Assembly (NCBI RefSeq): GCF_900114265.1
Contig: NZ_FPKV01000002.1
Span: 434,001-498,000 of the forward strand
From: Flaviramulus basaltis
GTDB taxonomy: Bacteria > Bacteroidota > Bacteroidia > Flavobacteriales > Flavobacteriaceae
Direction: 5' to 3'
DNA: 64,000 nt
The translations under genes were made by a program, and so were the position numbers. The notes under the pieces were generated by a model that was given only the letters and a program-made list of their open reading frames with translations, made no database searches and was not told the origin of the DNA. Shown one piece after another: positions 52,737 to 61,614 of this stretch; within the stretch, counting starts at the first letter, position 1, and the number at the start of each line of letters is the position of its first letter.

Positions 52737-55187
52737 TTATATCTTTTTAGGATTTTTAACCTTTTGATTTGTAAGTGCTAATTTAATAACATCACTCATC
52801 TCCGAAACGTAATGAAATGTTAAACCTTTTAAATATTCAGGTTTAATTTCTTCAATATCTCTCCTATTCTCTTCACACAATAAAATCTCTTTTATTCTAG
52901 CACGTTTTGCTGCTAAAATCTTTTCTTTTATTCCACCAACAGGAAGCACTTTTCCTCGGAGTGTAATTTCACCAGTCATGGCTAAACTTTTCTTTACTTT
53001 ACGTTGTGTAAATAAAGATACTAAAGAGGTTAACATGGTTACACCTGCACTTGGTCCATCTTTAGGTGTTGCGCCTTCTGGCACGTGAATATGCACATTA
53101 TAATTATCAAAAACGGTAGGATTTACACCAAATTCATCAGCATTAGATTTAATATACTCCATAGCAATTGTAGCAGATTCCTTCATGACCTTACCAAGAT
53201 TCCCAGTAATTGTCATTGCCCCTTTTCCTTTAGAAAGAATAGACTCTATAAATAGAATATCTCCACCAACACGTGTCCAAGCTAAACCAGTCACTACTCC
53301 AGCTACATTGTTATTTTCATATTTATCGCGCTCTAATTTTGGTCCGCCTAAAACTTCAATAATATTCTCATTAGATATTTTGATGTTATAATCTTCTTCC
53401 ATAGCTATATTTTTGGCTGCGTAACGCACCATTTTCGCTATTTGCTTTTCAAGACCACGAACACCAGATTCACGCGTGTAACCTTCAACTATTTTTTCTA
53501 ATTGTGGTTTATCAATTTTTAAATGCTTAGCTGTTAAACCATGCTCTTTTAATTGTTTTGGTAGTAAATGACGTTTTGCAATCTCTACCTTTTCTTCAAT
53601 CGTATAACCCGTAACATTAATAATTTCCATACGGTCTAACAATGCAGGTTGTATGGTTGATAAACTATTTGAAGTAGCTATAAACATAACTTTAGAAAGG
53701 TCGTAACCCATTTCTAAGAAGTTATCGTAAAACTCACTATTTTGCTCTGGATCTAAAACTTCTAACATTGCAGATGATGGATCGCCTTGATGTGAATTTG
53801 ATAGTTTATCAATTTCATCTAAAACAAAAACAGGATTTGATGTTCCTGCCTTTTTTAGACTTTGAATAATACGCCCTGGCATAGCACCAATGTAAGTTTT
53901 TCTATGTCCGCGTATTTCGGCTTCATCTCTTAATCCCCCTAAAGAAATACGAACATATTCTCTACCTAAAGCTTCTGCTATTGACTTTCCTAAAGAGGTT
54001 TTACCAACTCCTGGAGGTCCATACAAACATAAAATAGGCGACTTCATATCGTTACGAAGTTTTAAAACGGCTAAATATTCTATAATTCTGCGTTTTACAT
54101 CTTCTAACCCAAAATGATCTCTATCTAAGATTTTCATGGCGCGTTTTAAGTCGAATTTATCTTTGCTAAATTCATTCCATGGTAAATCTAAAAATAACTC
54201 TAAATAGTTACGCTGTATAGAATATTCTGCCACCTGCGGATTCATACGTTGCATTTTAGAAAGCTCTTTATCAAAATGCTTCGCTATTTTTTCATCCCAA
54301 AGTTTTTCGCTTGCTTTGGTTCTCATTTCATCAATTTCCTCATCGTGATTCACACCACCCAATTCTTCTTGAATGGTTTTCATTTGTTGATGCAAGAAAT
54401 ACTCACGCTGTTGCTGACTCATATCCATTTGAACTCTAGACTGGATATCATTTTTAAGTTCTAACTTTTGAAACTCAACATTCATGAATTTTAACGTCGC
54501 TAAAGCACGCTTTTTTAGGTCATCAATTTCTAATAGTGCTTGCTTTTCTGCTACCGCTAAATTCATGTTTGAAGACACAAAATTCACTAAAAACGAATTG
54601 CTTTCAATATTTTTTATAGCAAATGATGCTTCGCTAGGAATGTTTGGACTTTCTTTAATAATCTCTAACGCTAAGTCTTTAATAGAGTCTATAATTGCTG
54701 TAAACTCTTTATTTTTTACAGCTGGTTTAGCTTCAGGAATATCTCTAATAGTAGCAGTCATATAAGGCTCTTCAGTAAGTACCTCAGCTACTTTAAATCG
54801 TTTTTTCCCTTGGATAATAACTGTTACATTACCATCTGGCATTTTTAAAACACGTAGAATTTTAGCAACTGTACCTGTTTCGTGTATTTCTTTAGAGGTT
54901 GGATTTTCAACCGATTCATCTTTTTGAGCTACAACACCAATTACTTTTCCACCTTTATTGGCATCGTTTATTAGTTTAATAGATTTATCTCTACCTGCTG
55001 TAATTGGAATAACTACACCTGGAAACAACACCGTATTTCTTAAAGATAATATTGGTAAAGTTTCAGGAAGTTTTTCATTGTTTATTGCTTCTTCATCTTC
55101 AGGGGTCATTAAAGGAATTAATTCTGAGTTTTCATCAAAATCCTGTAATGACAAACTGTCAAGACTAATAAAATTAGATTTCTTCAT
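52737..55187 (-). CDS. lon: ATP-dependent protease Lon
   Basis: This 816-residue protein is full length. It has the N-terminal substrate domain (about 40-240), coiled-coil region, AAA+ module with Walker [14 protein letters not shown] and Walker [12 protein letters not shown], and the C-terminal protease domain with S713 in KDGPSAG and K756 in GGIKEKI, 43 residues apart as in E. coli Lon. It degrades misfolded and regulatory proteins in the cytoplasm. The 173-base upstream region shows no clear heat-shock element. Confidence 0.97.
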   Translation of the reverse strand: MKKSNFISLDSLSLQDFDENSELIPLMTPEDEEAINNEKLPETLPILSLRNTVLFPGVVIPITAGRDKSIKLINDANKGGKVIGVVAQKDESVENPTSKEIHETGTVAKILRVLKMPDGNVTVIIQGKKRFKVAEVLTEEPYMTATIRDIPEAKPAVKNKEFTAIIDSIKDLALEIIKESPNIPSEASFAIKNIESNSFLVNFVSSNMNLAVAEKQALLEIDDLKKRALATLKFMNVEFQKLELKNDIQSRVQMDMSQQQREYFLHQQMKTIQEELGGVNHDEEIDEMRTKASEKLWDEKIAKHFDKELSKMQRMNPQVAEYSIQRNYLELFLDLPWNEFSKDKFDLKRAMKILDRDHFGLEDVKRRIIEYLAVLKLRNDMKSPILCLYGPPGVGKTSLGKSIAEALGREYVRISLGGLRDEAEIRGHRKTYIGAMPGRIIQSLKKAGTSNPVFVLDEIDKLSNSHQGDPSSAMLEVLDPEQNSEFYDNFLEMGYDLSKVMFIATSNSLSTIQPALLDRMEIINVTGYTIEEKVEIAKRHLLPKQLKEHGLTAKHLKIDKPQLEKIVEGYTRESGVRGLEKQIAKMVRYAAKNIAMEEDYNIKISNENIIEVLGGPKLERDKYENNNVAGVVTGLAWTRVGGDILFIESILSKGKGAMTITGNLGKVMKESATIAMEYIKSNADEFGVNPTVFDNYNVHIHVPEGATPKDGPSAGVTMLTSLVSLFTQRKVKKSLAMTGEITLRGKVLPVGGIKEKILAAKRARIKEILLCEENRRDIEEIKPEYLKGLTFHYVSEMSDVIKLALTNQKVKNPKKI

Positions 55188-55360
55188 ATATATATTTAGG
55201 TCAATCTGTCATTAAAACAAAATCGATCATTTATTTCATTTAATTAACAAAAATTTAAAATATTGAATACCAGAGACTTAAATAAAAATCTACATATTCA
55301 ACACTTACATAATTTCAATAGCTATGCCAATTATTAAAATTGAGATGTTATTTTAAGATA

Positions 55361-55996
55361 TTACATCTTCCCAAATTTCCTCAAAGCAAATAATAAAATA
55401 ATGGGAATTGCTAATAAACCAATCATTAATAAATTAGTTTCAAATAGCCATGGAGAAAGTATTAAAGTAATTAAGTAACCACCAATAGCACCACCAAAAT
55501 GCGCGTCATGACCAATGTTTCCTATTTTGTTTTTCATACCGTAAATAGAATACAATAAATACCCTATTCCAAAAACAAATCCAGGTATAAAGAAATTAAT
55601 TTCCATCCAAGGGTCAAATAATATAGCTGAGTAAATCACACCCATAACAGCTCCACTAGCTCCCACAGCACTATAATGATATTCCCTTTTGTGAAAATAA
55701 AGTGATAATAAATTACCCACAAATAAACTTCCTACATATATTAATAAAAAACCTGTGGTACCTACTTCATAAATAACTTGACCTGAAAAAAAATAAAGCG
55801 TTATCATATTAAACAAAAGATGCTGCATATCAACATGTAAAAAACCAGAACTAAACATTCTTATCTTTTCACCCCGTTGTACACCTCCTACATGAAACTT
55901 GTATTTATCGAAAAAACTATAATCACCAAATCCTTTATAAGATATGATAACATTTGCTGCTATTATAATAATGGTTATTAAGTCTAATTTGCCCAT
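55361..55996 (-). CDS. Rhomboid family intramembrane serine protease
   Basis: This 211-residue protein has six or seven membrane segments. The catalytic serine motif is in GASGAVMGVIYSA and the catalytic histidine in HDAHFGGAIGGYL. HLLFNMITLYFFSGQV matches the family's HLLFN loop. It cleaves membrane proteins within the bilayer; the substrate is unknown. It is divergent from the acyltransferase gene. Confidence 0.9.
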   Translation of the reverse strand: MGKLDLITIIIIAANVIISYKGFGDYSFFDKYKFHVGGVQRGEKIRMFSSGFLHVDMQHLLFNMITLYFFSGQVIYEVGTTGFLLIYVGSLFVGNLLSLYFHKREYHYSAVGASGAVMGVIYSAILFDPWMEINFFIPGFVFGIGYLLYSIYGMKNKIGNIGHDAHFGGAIGGYLITLILSPWLFETNLLMIGLLAIPIILLFALRKFGKM

Positions 55997-56058
55997 GCGG
56001 TGTAAACGTTTAAAATGAAATTAACATATATTTGCCACTACAAATCTAAAATTAATTA

Positions 56059-56937
56059 ATGCAATTTCTAATTTATATTCTTGTTTATCCTTTTTTATGG
56101 ATTATTTCTATATTACCTTTTAGATTGTTATACCTGTTTTCTGATGGGGTTTACATTTTACTTTACCATATTATTGGCTACAGAAAAAAGGTGGTTACTA
56201 GTAATTTAAAGCTTGTTTTTCCTGATAAGACTGAAAAAGAAATAACTAGTATTCAAAAAAAATTCTACAAACATTTATGTGATATGTTTTTAGAAATGGC
56301 AAAGACTATGACAATTTCTAAAGCATCATTAGATAAGCGTTTTAAACTTAAAAACCCTGAAGAACTTAAACGTTTAGAATCCTTAAATAAAAGCATCATT
56401 TTAATGTATGCACATTATGCTAGTTGGGAATGGTCTATAGCAATACAGAACCATATAAACATTAAGGGATTAGGGATTTATAAAAAACTCGCAAACAAAC
56501 ATTTTGATAAATTAGCCAGAGATATTCGTTCTAAATTTAATACTAAATTAATTAGCACAAAAGAAGCTATAAGTGAAATTAATAAATATGAAGCAAAAGG
56601 AGAAAAGAGTATTACAGCTTTTATAAGTGATCAATCTCCTAGGCTAACCAAAGAGGTTTATTGGGGTAATTTTATGGGAATTGAAACTCCTTGTTTTACT
56701 GGTGCTGAACGTTTAGCAAAAAAATTAAATCTTTCCGTTGCTTATTTAAAAGTAACTAAAATAAAGCGTGGTTTTTATGAAGGTGAAATTATGACACTTG
56801 CTGAAAACCCGAAAGATCACAAAAACTACGATATAACCGATATGTTTTTACGTGAAGTTGAAAAACAAATTTACGAAGCTCCTGAATATTATTTTTGGAC
56901 ACATAAACGTTGGAAGCATATTAAAAAAAATAGTTAA
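56059..56937 (+). CDS. LpxL/HtrB-like lysophospholipid acyltransferase
   Basis: The protein has 292 residues. A hydrophobic N-terminal helix anchors it, followed by the acyltransferase motif HYASWE (HX4E) in MYAHYASWEW and the FISDQSPR and PCFTGAERLA motifs. It is probably the lipid A late acyltransferase of this organism, which adds secondary acyl chains. Its end overlaps an inverted repeat with the convergent glmM gene. Confidence 0.88.
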   Translation: MQFLIYILVYPFLWIISILPFRLLYLFSDGVYILLYHIIGYRKKVVTSNLKLVFPDKTEKEITSIQKKFYKHLCDMFLEMAKTMTISKASLDKRFKLKNPEELKRLESLNKSIILMYAHYASWEWSIAIQNHINIKGLGIYKKLANKHFDKLARDIRSKFNTKLISTKEAISEINKYEAKGEKSITAFISDQSPRLTKEVYWGNFMGIETPCFTGAERLAKKLNLSVAYLKVTKIKRGFYEGEIMTLAENPKDHKNYDITDMFLREVEKQIYEAPEYYFWTHKRWKHIKKNS

Positions 56938-56968
56938 GCAATACTAAATTATCATAGATTGCTTAACT
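56932..56968. terminator. Possible terminator between convergent acyltransferase and phosphohexomutase genes
   Basis: AGTTAAGCAAT/ATTGCTTAACT is an 11-base perfect inverted repeat with a 15-base loop between convergent genes. The T runs are poor, so it may not be a classical terminator. Confidence 0.4.
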
Positions 56969-56990
56969 ATTACTTTAATGTTTCGTTACT

Positions 56991-58379
56991 TTAGCTTTTA
57001 GCTATATTTCCAATTTCTTCAATAAATTTATCTGCCAACCCATCAGCTTCTTCTTGCGATTTTGCTTCGGTATAAATTCTAATTATCGGTTCGGTGTTAC
57101 TTTTACGCAAGTGTACCCAACTTTCTGCAAAGTCAATTTTAACCCCATCAATTGTAGTTAATTGCTCGTTTTTGTATCGACTTTCTATTTCTTTTAAAAT
57201 GCCATCAACATCTAAACTTGGCGTTAATTCAATCTTCTTTTTACTCATAAAGTAATTAGGATAGGTTTTTCTAAGCTGGCTAACACTCATCGTTTTATCA
57301 GCTAACAAACTTAAAAACAAAGCAACACCAACTAGTGCATCACGTCCGTAATGCGACTCCGGATAAATAATACCACCATTACCTTCGCCACCAATAACTA
57401 CTTTATTTTTCTTCATTAGTTTAACCACATTCACTTCACCTACTGCACTAGCTTCATAAGTACCTCCATGTTTTTCGGTAACATCTCGTAAAGCTCTTGT
57501 AGAACTCATATTGCTAACCGTATTACCAGGCGTTATACCCAACACATAATCTGCACATGCTACCAATGTATATTCTTCACCAAACATATCACCATTTTCA
57601 TCCACAAATGCTAAACGATCTACATCTGGATCTACCACAATACCAAAATCGGCTTTATGCTTTTTCACGGCTTCAGATAAATCTGTTAAATGTTCTTTAA
57701 GTGGTTCTGGATTGTGTGGAAAATGTCCGTTTGGTTCACAATACAATTTAATTACATCTACTCCTAAACGCTCTAAAAGCAAAGGAATAGCAATTCCTCC
57801 TGTAGAATTTACACCATCAACCACTACTTTAAAACGCGCTTCTTCTATAGCCGTTACATTAACAAGATCTAAATCTAAAACCTCAATAATATGCAAATCT
57901 ATGTAGGCTTTATTTTTTGTTATTTTACCAAGGTTATCTACTTCAGCAAAATTCATATCATCACTTTCTGCGATCTCTAAAATTTTGGCACCTTCTACAG
58001 CATCTAAAAACTCACCTTTAGCATTCAATAATTTTAAAGCATTCCATTGTTTTGGATTATGACTTGCCGTTAAAATAATACCACCATCTGCATGTTCTAA
58101 AGGCACTGCTACTTCTACGGTTGGCGTTGTAGATAATCCAACATCAACAACATGAATTCCTAAACCTATAAGTGTATTCATAACCAAATTTTGTATCATC
58201 TGTCCAGAAATACGTGCATCCCTTCCAACCACTACTTTATGGTATTCTTTTTCTCGTTGTTGTTTTAACCAAATTCCATAAGCTGCTGCGAATTTTACAG
58301 CATCAATTGGGGTTAAATTCTCACCAACTTTCCCGCCAATGGTTCCTCTAATTCCTGAAATAGATTTTATAAGTGTCAT
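56991..58379 (-). CDS. glmM: Phosphoglucosamine mutase-like alpha-D-phosphohexomutase
   Basis: This 462-residue enzyme isomerises hexose phosphates between C1 and C6. The phosphoserine is S106 in TASHNP, the Mg-binding loop is DPDVDR (250-255), and the sugar loop is GEGNGG (331-336). A C-terminal phosphate loop follows (LRKSNTEPIIRIYTEA). Most bacterial GlmM proteins have GE.SGH there, so substrate choice (glucosamine, glucose or mannose phosphate) is not certain. I chose the ATG at 58379. A TTG at 58406 would overlap the promoter element. Confidence 0.85.
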   Translation of the reverse strand: MTLIKSISGIRGTIGGKVGENLTPIDAVKFAAAYGIWLKQQREKEYHKVVVGRDARISGQMIQNLVMNTLIGLGIHVVDVGLSTTPTVEVAVPLEHADGGIILTASHNPKQWNALKLLNAKGEFLDAVEGAKILEIAESDDMNFAEVDNLGKITKNKAYIDLHIIEVLDLDLVNVTAIEEARFKVVVDGVNSTGGIAIPLLLERLGVDVIKLYCEPNGHFPHNPEPLKEHLTDLSEAVKKHKADFGIVVDPDVDRLAFVDENGDMFGEEYTLVACADYVLGITPGNTVSNMSSTRALRDVTEKHGGTYEASAVGEVNVVKLMKKNKVVIGGEGNGGIIYPESHYGRDALVGVALFLSLLADKTMSVSQLRKTYPNYFMSKKKIELTPSLDVDGILKEIESRYKNEQLTTIDGVKIDFAESWVHLRKSNTEPIIRIYTEAKSQEEADGLADKFIEEIGNIAKS

Positions 58380-58403
58380 AGTGAATTTTAAAAAATTAAA
58401 AAA

Positions 58404-58411
58404 CAAATATA
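58404..58411 (-). promoter_or_regulatory. Bacteroidota -7 element for the phosphohexomutase gene
   Basis: The minus strand reads TATATTTG, an exact TAnnTTTG match, 24 bases before the ATG at 58379. Its position excludes the longer TTG start at 58406. Confidence 0.6.
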
Positions 58412-58458
58412 GTATTTCAAAATCGGTTTTCTTAAAACGGAATTCGTAAATTTCAAAA

Positions 58459-59058
58459 ATGAATTACTTAGCACATATTTATTTATCTGGCGAAAATGAC
58501 TTGGTTACTATTGGTAATTTTATTGCCGATGGTATTAAAGGAAAAAGTTATAAAAAGCACCAAAAAGACATTCAAATTGGCATATTACTACACAGACAAA
58601 TAGACACATTTACTGATGCTCATAAAACGGTAAGGCAGAGCACCAAACGCTTACATGAAAAATATGGTCATTATTCTGGAGTTATTGTAGATATTTTATA
58701 TGATCATTTTCTCGCTAAAAACTGGAGTATTTATAGCCATGTTCCATTAGATGAATATGTTAATCATTTTTATAATTCTTTAGAAGAACATTTTGAGATA
58801 TTACCATTACGTATTCAAAAAATGATACCTTATATGATGACTGATAATTGGTTATTAAGTTATGCTTCTATTGATGGAATTTCAAGGGTTTTAGAAGGTG
58901 TCAATAGACGAACTAAAAACCGCTCTGGAATGCATGAAGCCGTGAATGAACTAGAAGAATTTTATAAAGAATTTGAGAATGAGTTCACACTCTTTTTTAA
59001 TGAATTGATTACTTTTTCAAACACAAAACTAACAGAAATTCAACAATCTTATTTATGA
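58459..59058 (+). CDS. ACP phosphodiesterase-like (DUF479) protein
   Basis: The protein has 199 residues and an HD-like helical fold. It has MNYLAHIYLSGENDLVTIGNFIADGIKG, HRQIDTFTDAH and DILYDHFLAKNW. E. coli AcpH of this family removes phosphopantetheine from acyl carrier protein, and the histidine and aspartate ligands are kept. Its end overlaps the ggt start by four bases (ATGA), so both are translated together. Confidence 0.88.
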   Translation: MNYLAHIYLSGENDLVTIGNFIADGIKGKSYKKHQKDIQIGILLHRQIDTFTDAHKTVRQSTKRLHEKYGHYSGVIVDILYDHFLAKNWSIYSHVPLDEYVNHFYNSLEEHFEILPLRIQKMIPYMMTDNWLLSYASIDGISRVLEGVNRRTKNRSGMHEAVNELEEFYKEFENEFTLFFNELITFSNTKLTEIQQSYL

Positions 59059-60737
59059 AAAAAATTCTAATAACACTCTTATTACTAGCAATTTGGTCTT
59101 GTAAAAATAAAAACAATAAAACAAACGGATTAATAACTAAAAATGCTATGGTAGTTTCTGCTCGAGAAGAAGCTTCAAAAATAGGAAGCGATATTATGAA
59201 GCAAGGCGGAAACGTTTTTGATGCTATGGTTGCAACCGAGTTAGCGTTAGCTGTTTCCTATCCTTACGCGGGAAATATTGGAGGAGGAGGATTTATGGTT
59301 TACCGTTTAAATAATGGTGAAACAGGTGCTATAGACTATAGAGAAAAAGCACCCGAAGCAGCAACAAAAAACATGTATTTAGATTCTTTAGGTAATGTTA
59401 TTCCTAATTTAAGTACTAGAGGCGCCATGGCTGTTGGTATTCCAGGAACTATTGCTGGTGTTTTTGAAGTTCATAAAAAATTCGGAACTCTCCCTATAGA
59501 AACCATTTTAGAACCTGTAATAGCGCTAGCTAATAAAGGTGTTATTGTAACAAAGAAACAAGCATTAAGAATTGCCGAAAAGCAAGTAGATTTTAAACTC
59601 GCCAACAAAGACACCATTCTTTTTACTAAAAATTGGAAAGTAAACGATACCATAAAATATCCAAACCTTGCTAATACTTTAAAAAAGATTTTAGAAAACG
59701 GTCGTGATGAATTTTATAAAGGTGAAACTGCAAAAAAACTAGCACAATTTATTCAGGAAAATGGAGGTATAATTACAGAAGAAGATTTGGCAAATTACGA
59801 AGCAATATGGCGCACACCAATAACTTTTAAATATGATGGATTAACAATTACATCAATGTCTCCTCCTTCTAGCGGTGGCATTGCATTAGCCCAAATTTTA
59901 AAACAAATTGAACCTTTCAATTTAGAAAATTTTGGACATAATTCCGTAAAAGCCATACAAGTCATTACAGAAGCAGAACGTAGGGCTTATGCAGACAGGA
60001 GTTTTTATTTAGGCGACCCAGATTTTGTAAAAGTTCCTCAAAATAAATTGATAAGTGATGCATACTTAAAAAATAGAATGGCTAATTTCTCTTTTGAAAA
60101 AGCAACGCCCTCATTGTCTGTTTCACATGGTGAAGTTCAAATAATTGAAAGTGACGAAACCACACATTATTCTATTGTAGATCCATTCGGAAATGCTATT
60201 GCAGTAACCACAACCTTAAATAGTGGTTTTGGCTCTAAGTTATATTGTTCTGAACTTGGCTTCTTTTTAAACAATGAAATGGATGATTTTTCTAGCAAAC
60301 CAGGAGAACCAAATGTTTACGGATTAATTGGAGCTGAAGCAAATAGCATTTTACCTCAAAAACGTATGTTAAGTTCTATGACACCAACTATTATTGAGAA
60401 AAATGGAAAGCTTTACATGACCTTAGGAACTCCAGGAGGATCAACAATAATAACTTCTGTAATGCAAACTATTTTAAATGTTCATAAGTTCAACATGACC
60501 ATGCAAGAAGCTGTTAATGCACCTCGTTTTCATCATCAATGGTTACCAGACGAAATACGAATGGAACCAAATGCATTTGATCAATCTATAATAGACGAAC
60601 TTAAGAAACTTGGTTATATCATAAACGAAAAAGATGCTCCTGTTATAGGTAAAGTCGATGGAATACTTGTTTTAGATGACAAATCGTATGAGGGTGGTGC
60701 AGATCGTCGAGGTGATGATACTGCTGTCGGTTTTTAA
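59055..60737 (+). CDS. ggt: Gamma-glutamyltransferase, predicted lipoprotein
   Basis: The precursor has 560 residues and cleaves itself into large and small subunits before the catalytic threonine T369 in DETTHYSIVD. GNIGGGGFMVYR, SPPSSGGIALAQ and PTIIEKNGKLYMTLGTPGG are conserved. The N terminus has a lipobox-like IWSC (C16), so the enzyme is membrane-anchored outside the cytoplasm and degrades glutathione or other gamma-glutamyl compounds. It is coupled to the DUF479 gene. Confidence 0.93.
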   Translation: MKKILITLLLLAIWSCKNKNNKTNGLITKNAMVVSAREEASKIGSDIMKQGGNVFDAMVATELALAVSYPYAGNIGGGGFMVYRLNNGETGAIDYREKAPEAATKNMYLDSLGNVIPNLSTRGAMAVGIPGTIAGVFEVHKKFGTLPIETILEPVIALANKGVIVTKKQALRIAEKQVDFKLANKDTILFTKNWKVNDTIKYPNLANTLKKILENGRDEFYKGETAKKLAQFIQENGGIITEEDLANYEAIWRTPITFKYDGLTITSMSPPSSGGIALAQILKQIEPFNLENFGHNSVKAIQVITEAERRAYADRSFYLGDPDFVKVPQNKLISDAYLKNRMANFSFEKATPSLSVSHGEVQIIESDETTHYSIVDPFGNAIAVTTTLNSGFGSKLYCSELGFFLNNEMDDFSSKPGEPNVYGLIGAEANSILPQKRMLSSMTPTIIEKNGKLYMTLGTPGGSTIITSVMQTILNVHKFNMTMQEAVNAPRFHHQWLPDEIRMEPNAFDQSIIDELKKLGYIINEKDAPVIGKVDGILVLDDKSYEGGADRRGDDTAVGF

Positions 60738-60808
60738 TATTTTTCTTTTTCTAAAACAATAGTATTTAATAATTTAGCGAACTTTATACATAATTTGCGT
60801 GATGTTTT

Positions 60809-61531
60809 ATGGCTATTAAATCAAAAAAAATATTTAAAATAGTAACTGGGGTAATTATATTTTTCACCCTTCCTAGTTTAATACTTTTTGGTTTTTTATT
60901 TTTTAAATATAATGAAGAGTTACCCACAGGTATTCAAGGAGAAAAAGCTGATGCCTTAGCTCATAAAATGTTGGATGCCTTAAATTATGAAGCTTTTAAA
61001 AACACCTCGATTATTGAGTGGACATTTAAAAAGAGACACCATTATAGTTGGGATAAAGAAAAAAATACCTGCGATGTTTATTGGAAAGATTATAAAGTAA
61101 TTTTAAACTTAGATAATTTATCAAAAAGCACCGTTTACATTCACAGTTTTAAGAATGAAAGCGATATGGCACCAGGATTAATAGACAAAGCCATAACCTA
61201 TTTTAATAACGATTCCTTCTGGCTAGTGGCACCTTATAAAGTTTTTGACAAAGGTGTTGAACGCAGACTAGTTAAAACAGAAAATAACGAAGAGGCTTTA
61301 TTAGTTACTTATACTTCTGGTGGTTCTACACCTGGAGATTCTTATTTATGGTTACTTGATGATAAAGGCAAGCCAATAGCATTTAAAATATGGGCTTCTA
61401 TTTTACCTATTGATGGCTTAGAAGCATCTTGGAGCGATTGGACTACCACAGAAAGCGGCGCACAATTACCAACATTCCATAAACTTATGGTTTTAGGTTT
61501 AGAAATTGATGGTATTAAAGGGATTAAATAA
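60809..61531 (+). CDS. Membrane-anchored conserved hypothetical protein
   Basis: The protein has 240 residues. One N-terminal membrane segment (about residues 10-30) is followed by a periplasmic domain with the motif EWTFKKRHHYSWDKEKNTCDVYWKDY and the GGSTPGDSYLWLLDD stretch. I do not recognise a catalytic site. It is collinear with ggt and 71 bases after it. The function is unknown. Confidence 0.75.
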   Translation: MAIKSKKIFKIVTGVIIFFTLPSLILFGFLFFKYNEELPTGIQGEKADALAHKMLDALNYEAFKNTSIIEWTFKKRHHYSWDKEKNTCDVYWKDYKVILNLDNLSKSTVYIHSFKNESDMAPGLIDKAITYFNNDSFWLVAPYKVFDKGVERRLVKTENNEEALLVTYTSGGSTPGDSYLWLLDDKGKPIAFKIWASILPIDGLEASWSDWTTTESGAQLPTFHKLMVLGLEIDGIKGIK

Positions 61532-61590
61532 ATTCTTATTTATTATAAAAAACTCTAATAAAACTCACTTCATTTTTAATCTCAAAAAAC

Positions 61591-61598
61591 GTAACTTC
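61591..61598 (+). promoter_or_regulatory. Possible -7 element for uvrA
   Basis: TAACTTCG is a one-mismatch TAnnTTTG match, 16 bases before the ATG. Confidence 0.35.
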
Positions 61599-61614
61599 GC
61601 AACTTTGCCAATTT

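Noticed and set aside
56932-56968. Strong rho-independent terminator
   Set aside because: The stem is perfect, but the loop is long and no good T run follows on either strand, so I list it only as possible.
58380-58406. Longer phosphohexomutase reading from 58406
   Set aside because: It begins with TTG that overlaps an exact -7 promoter element.
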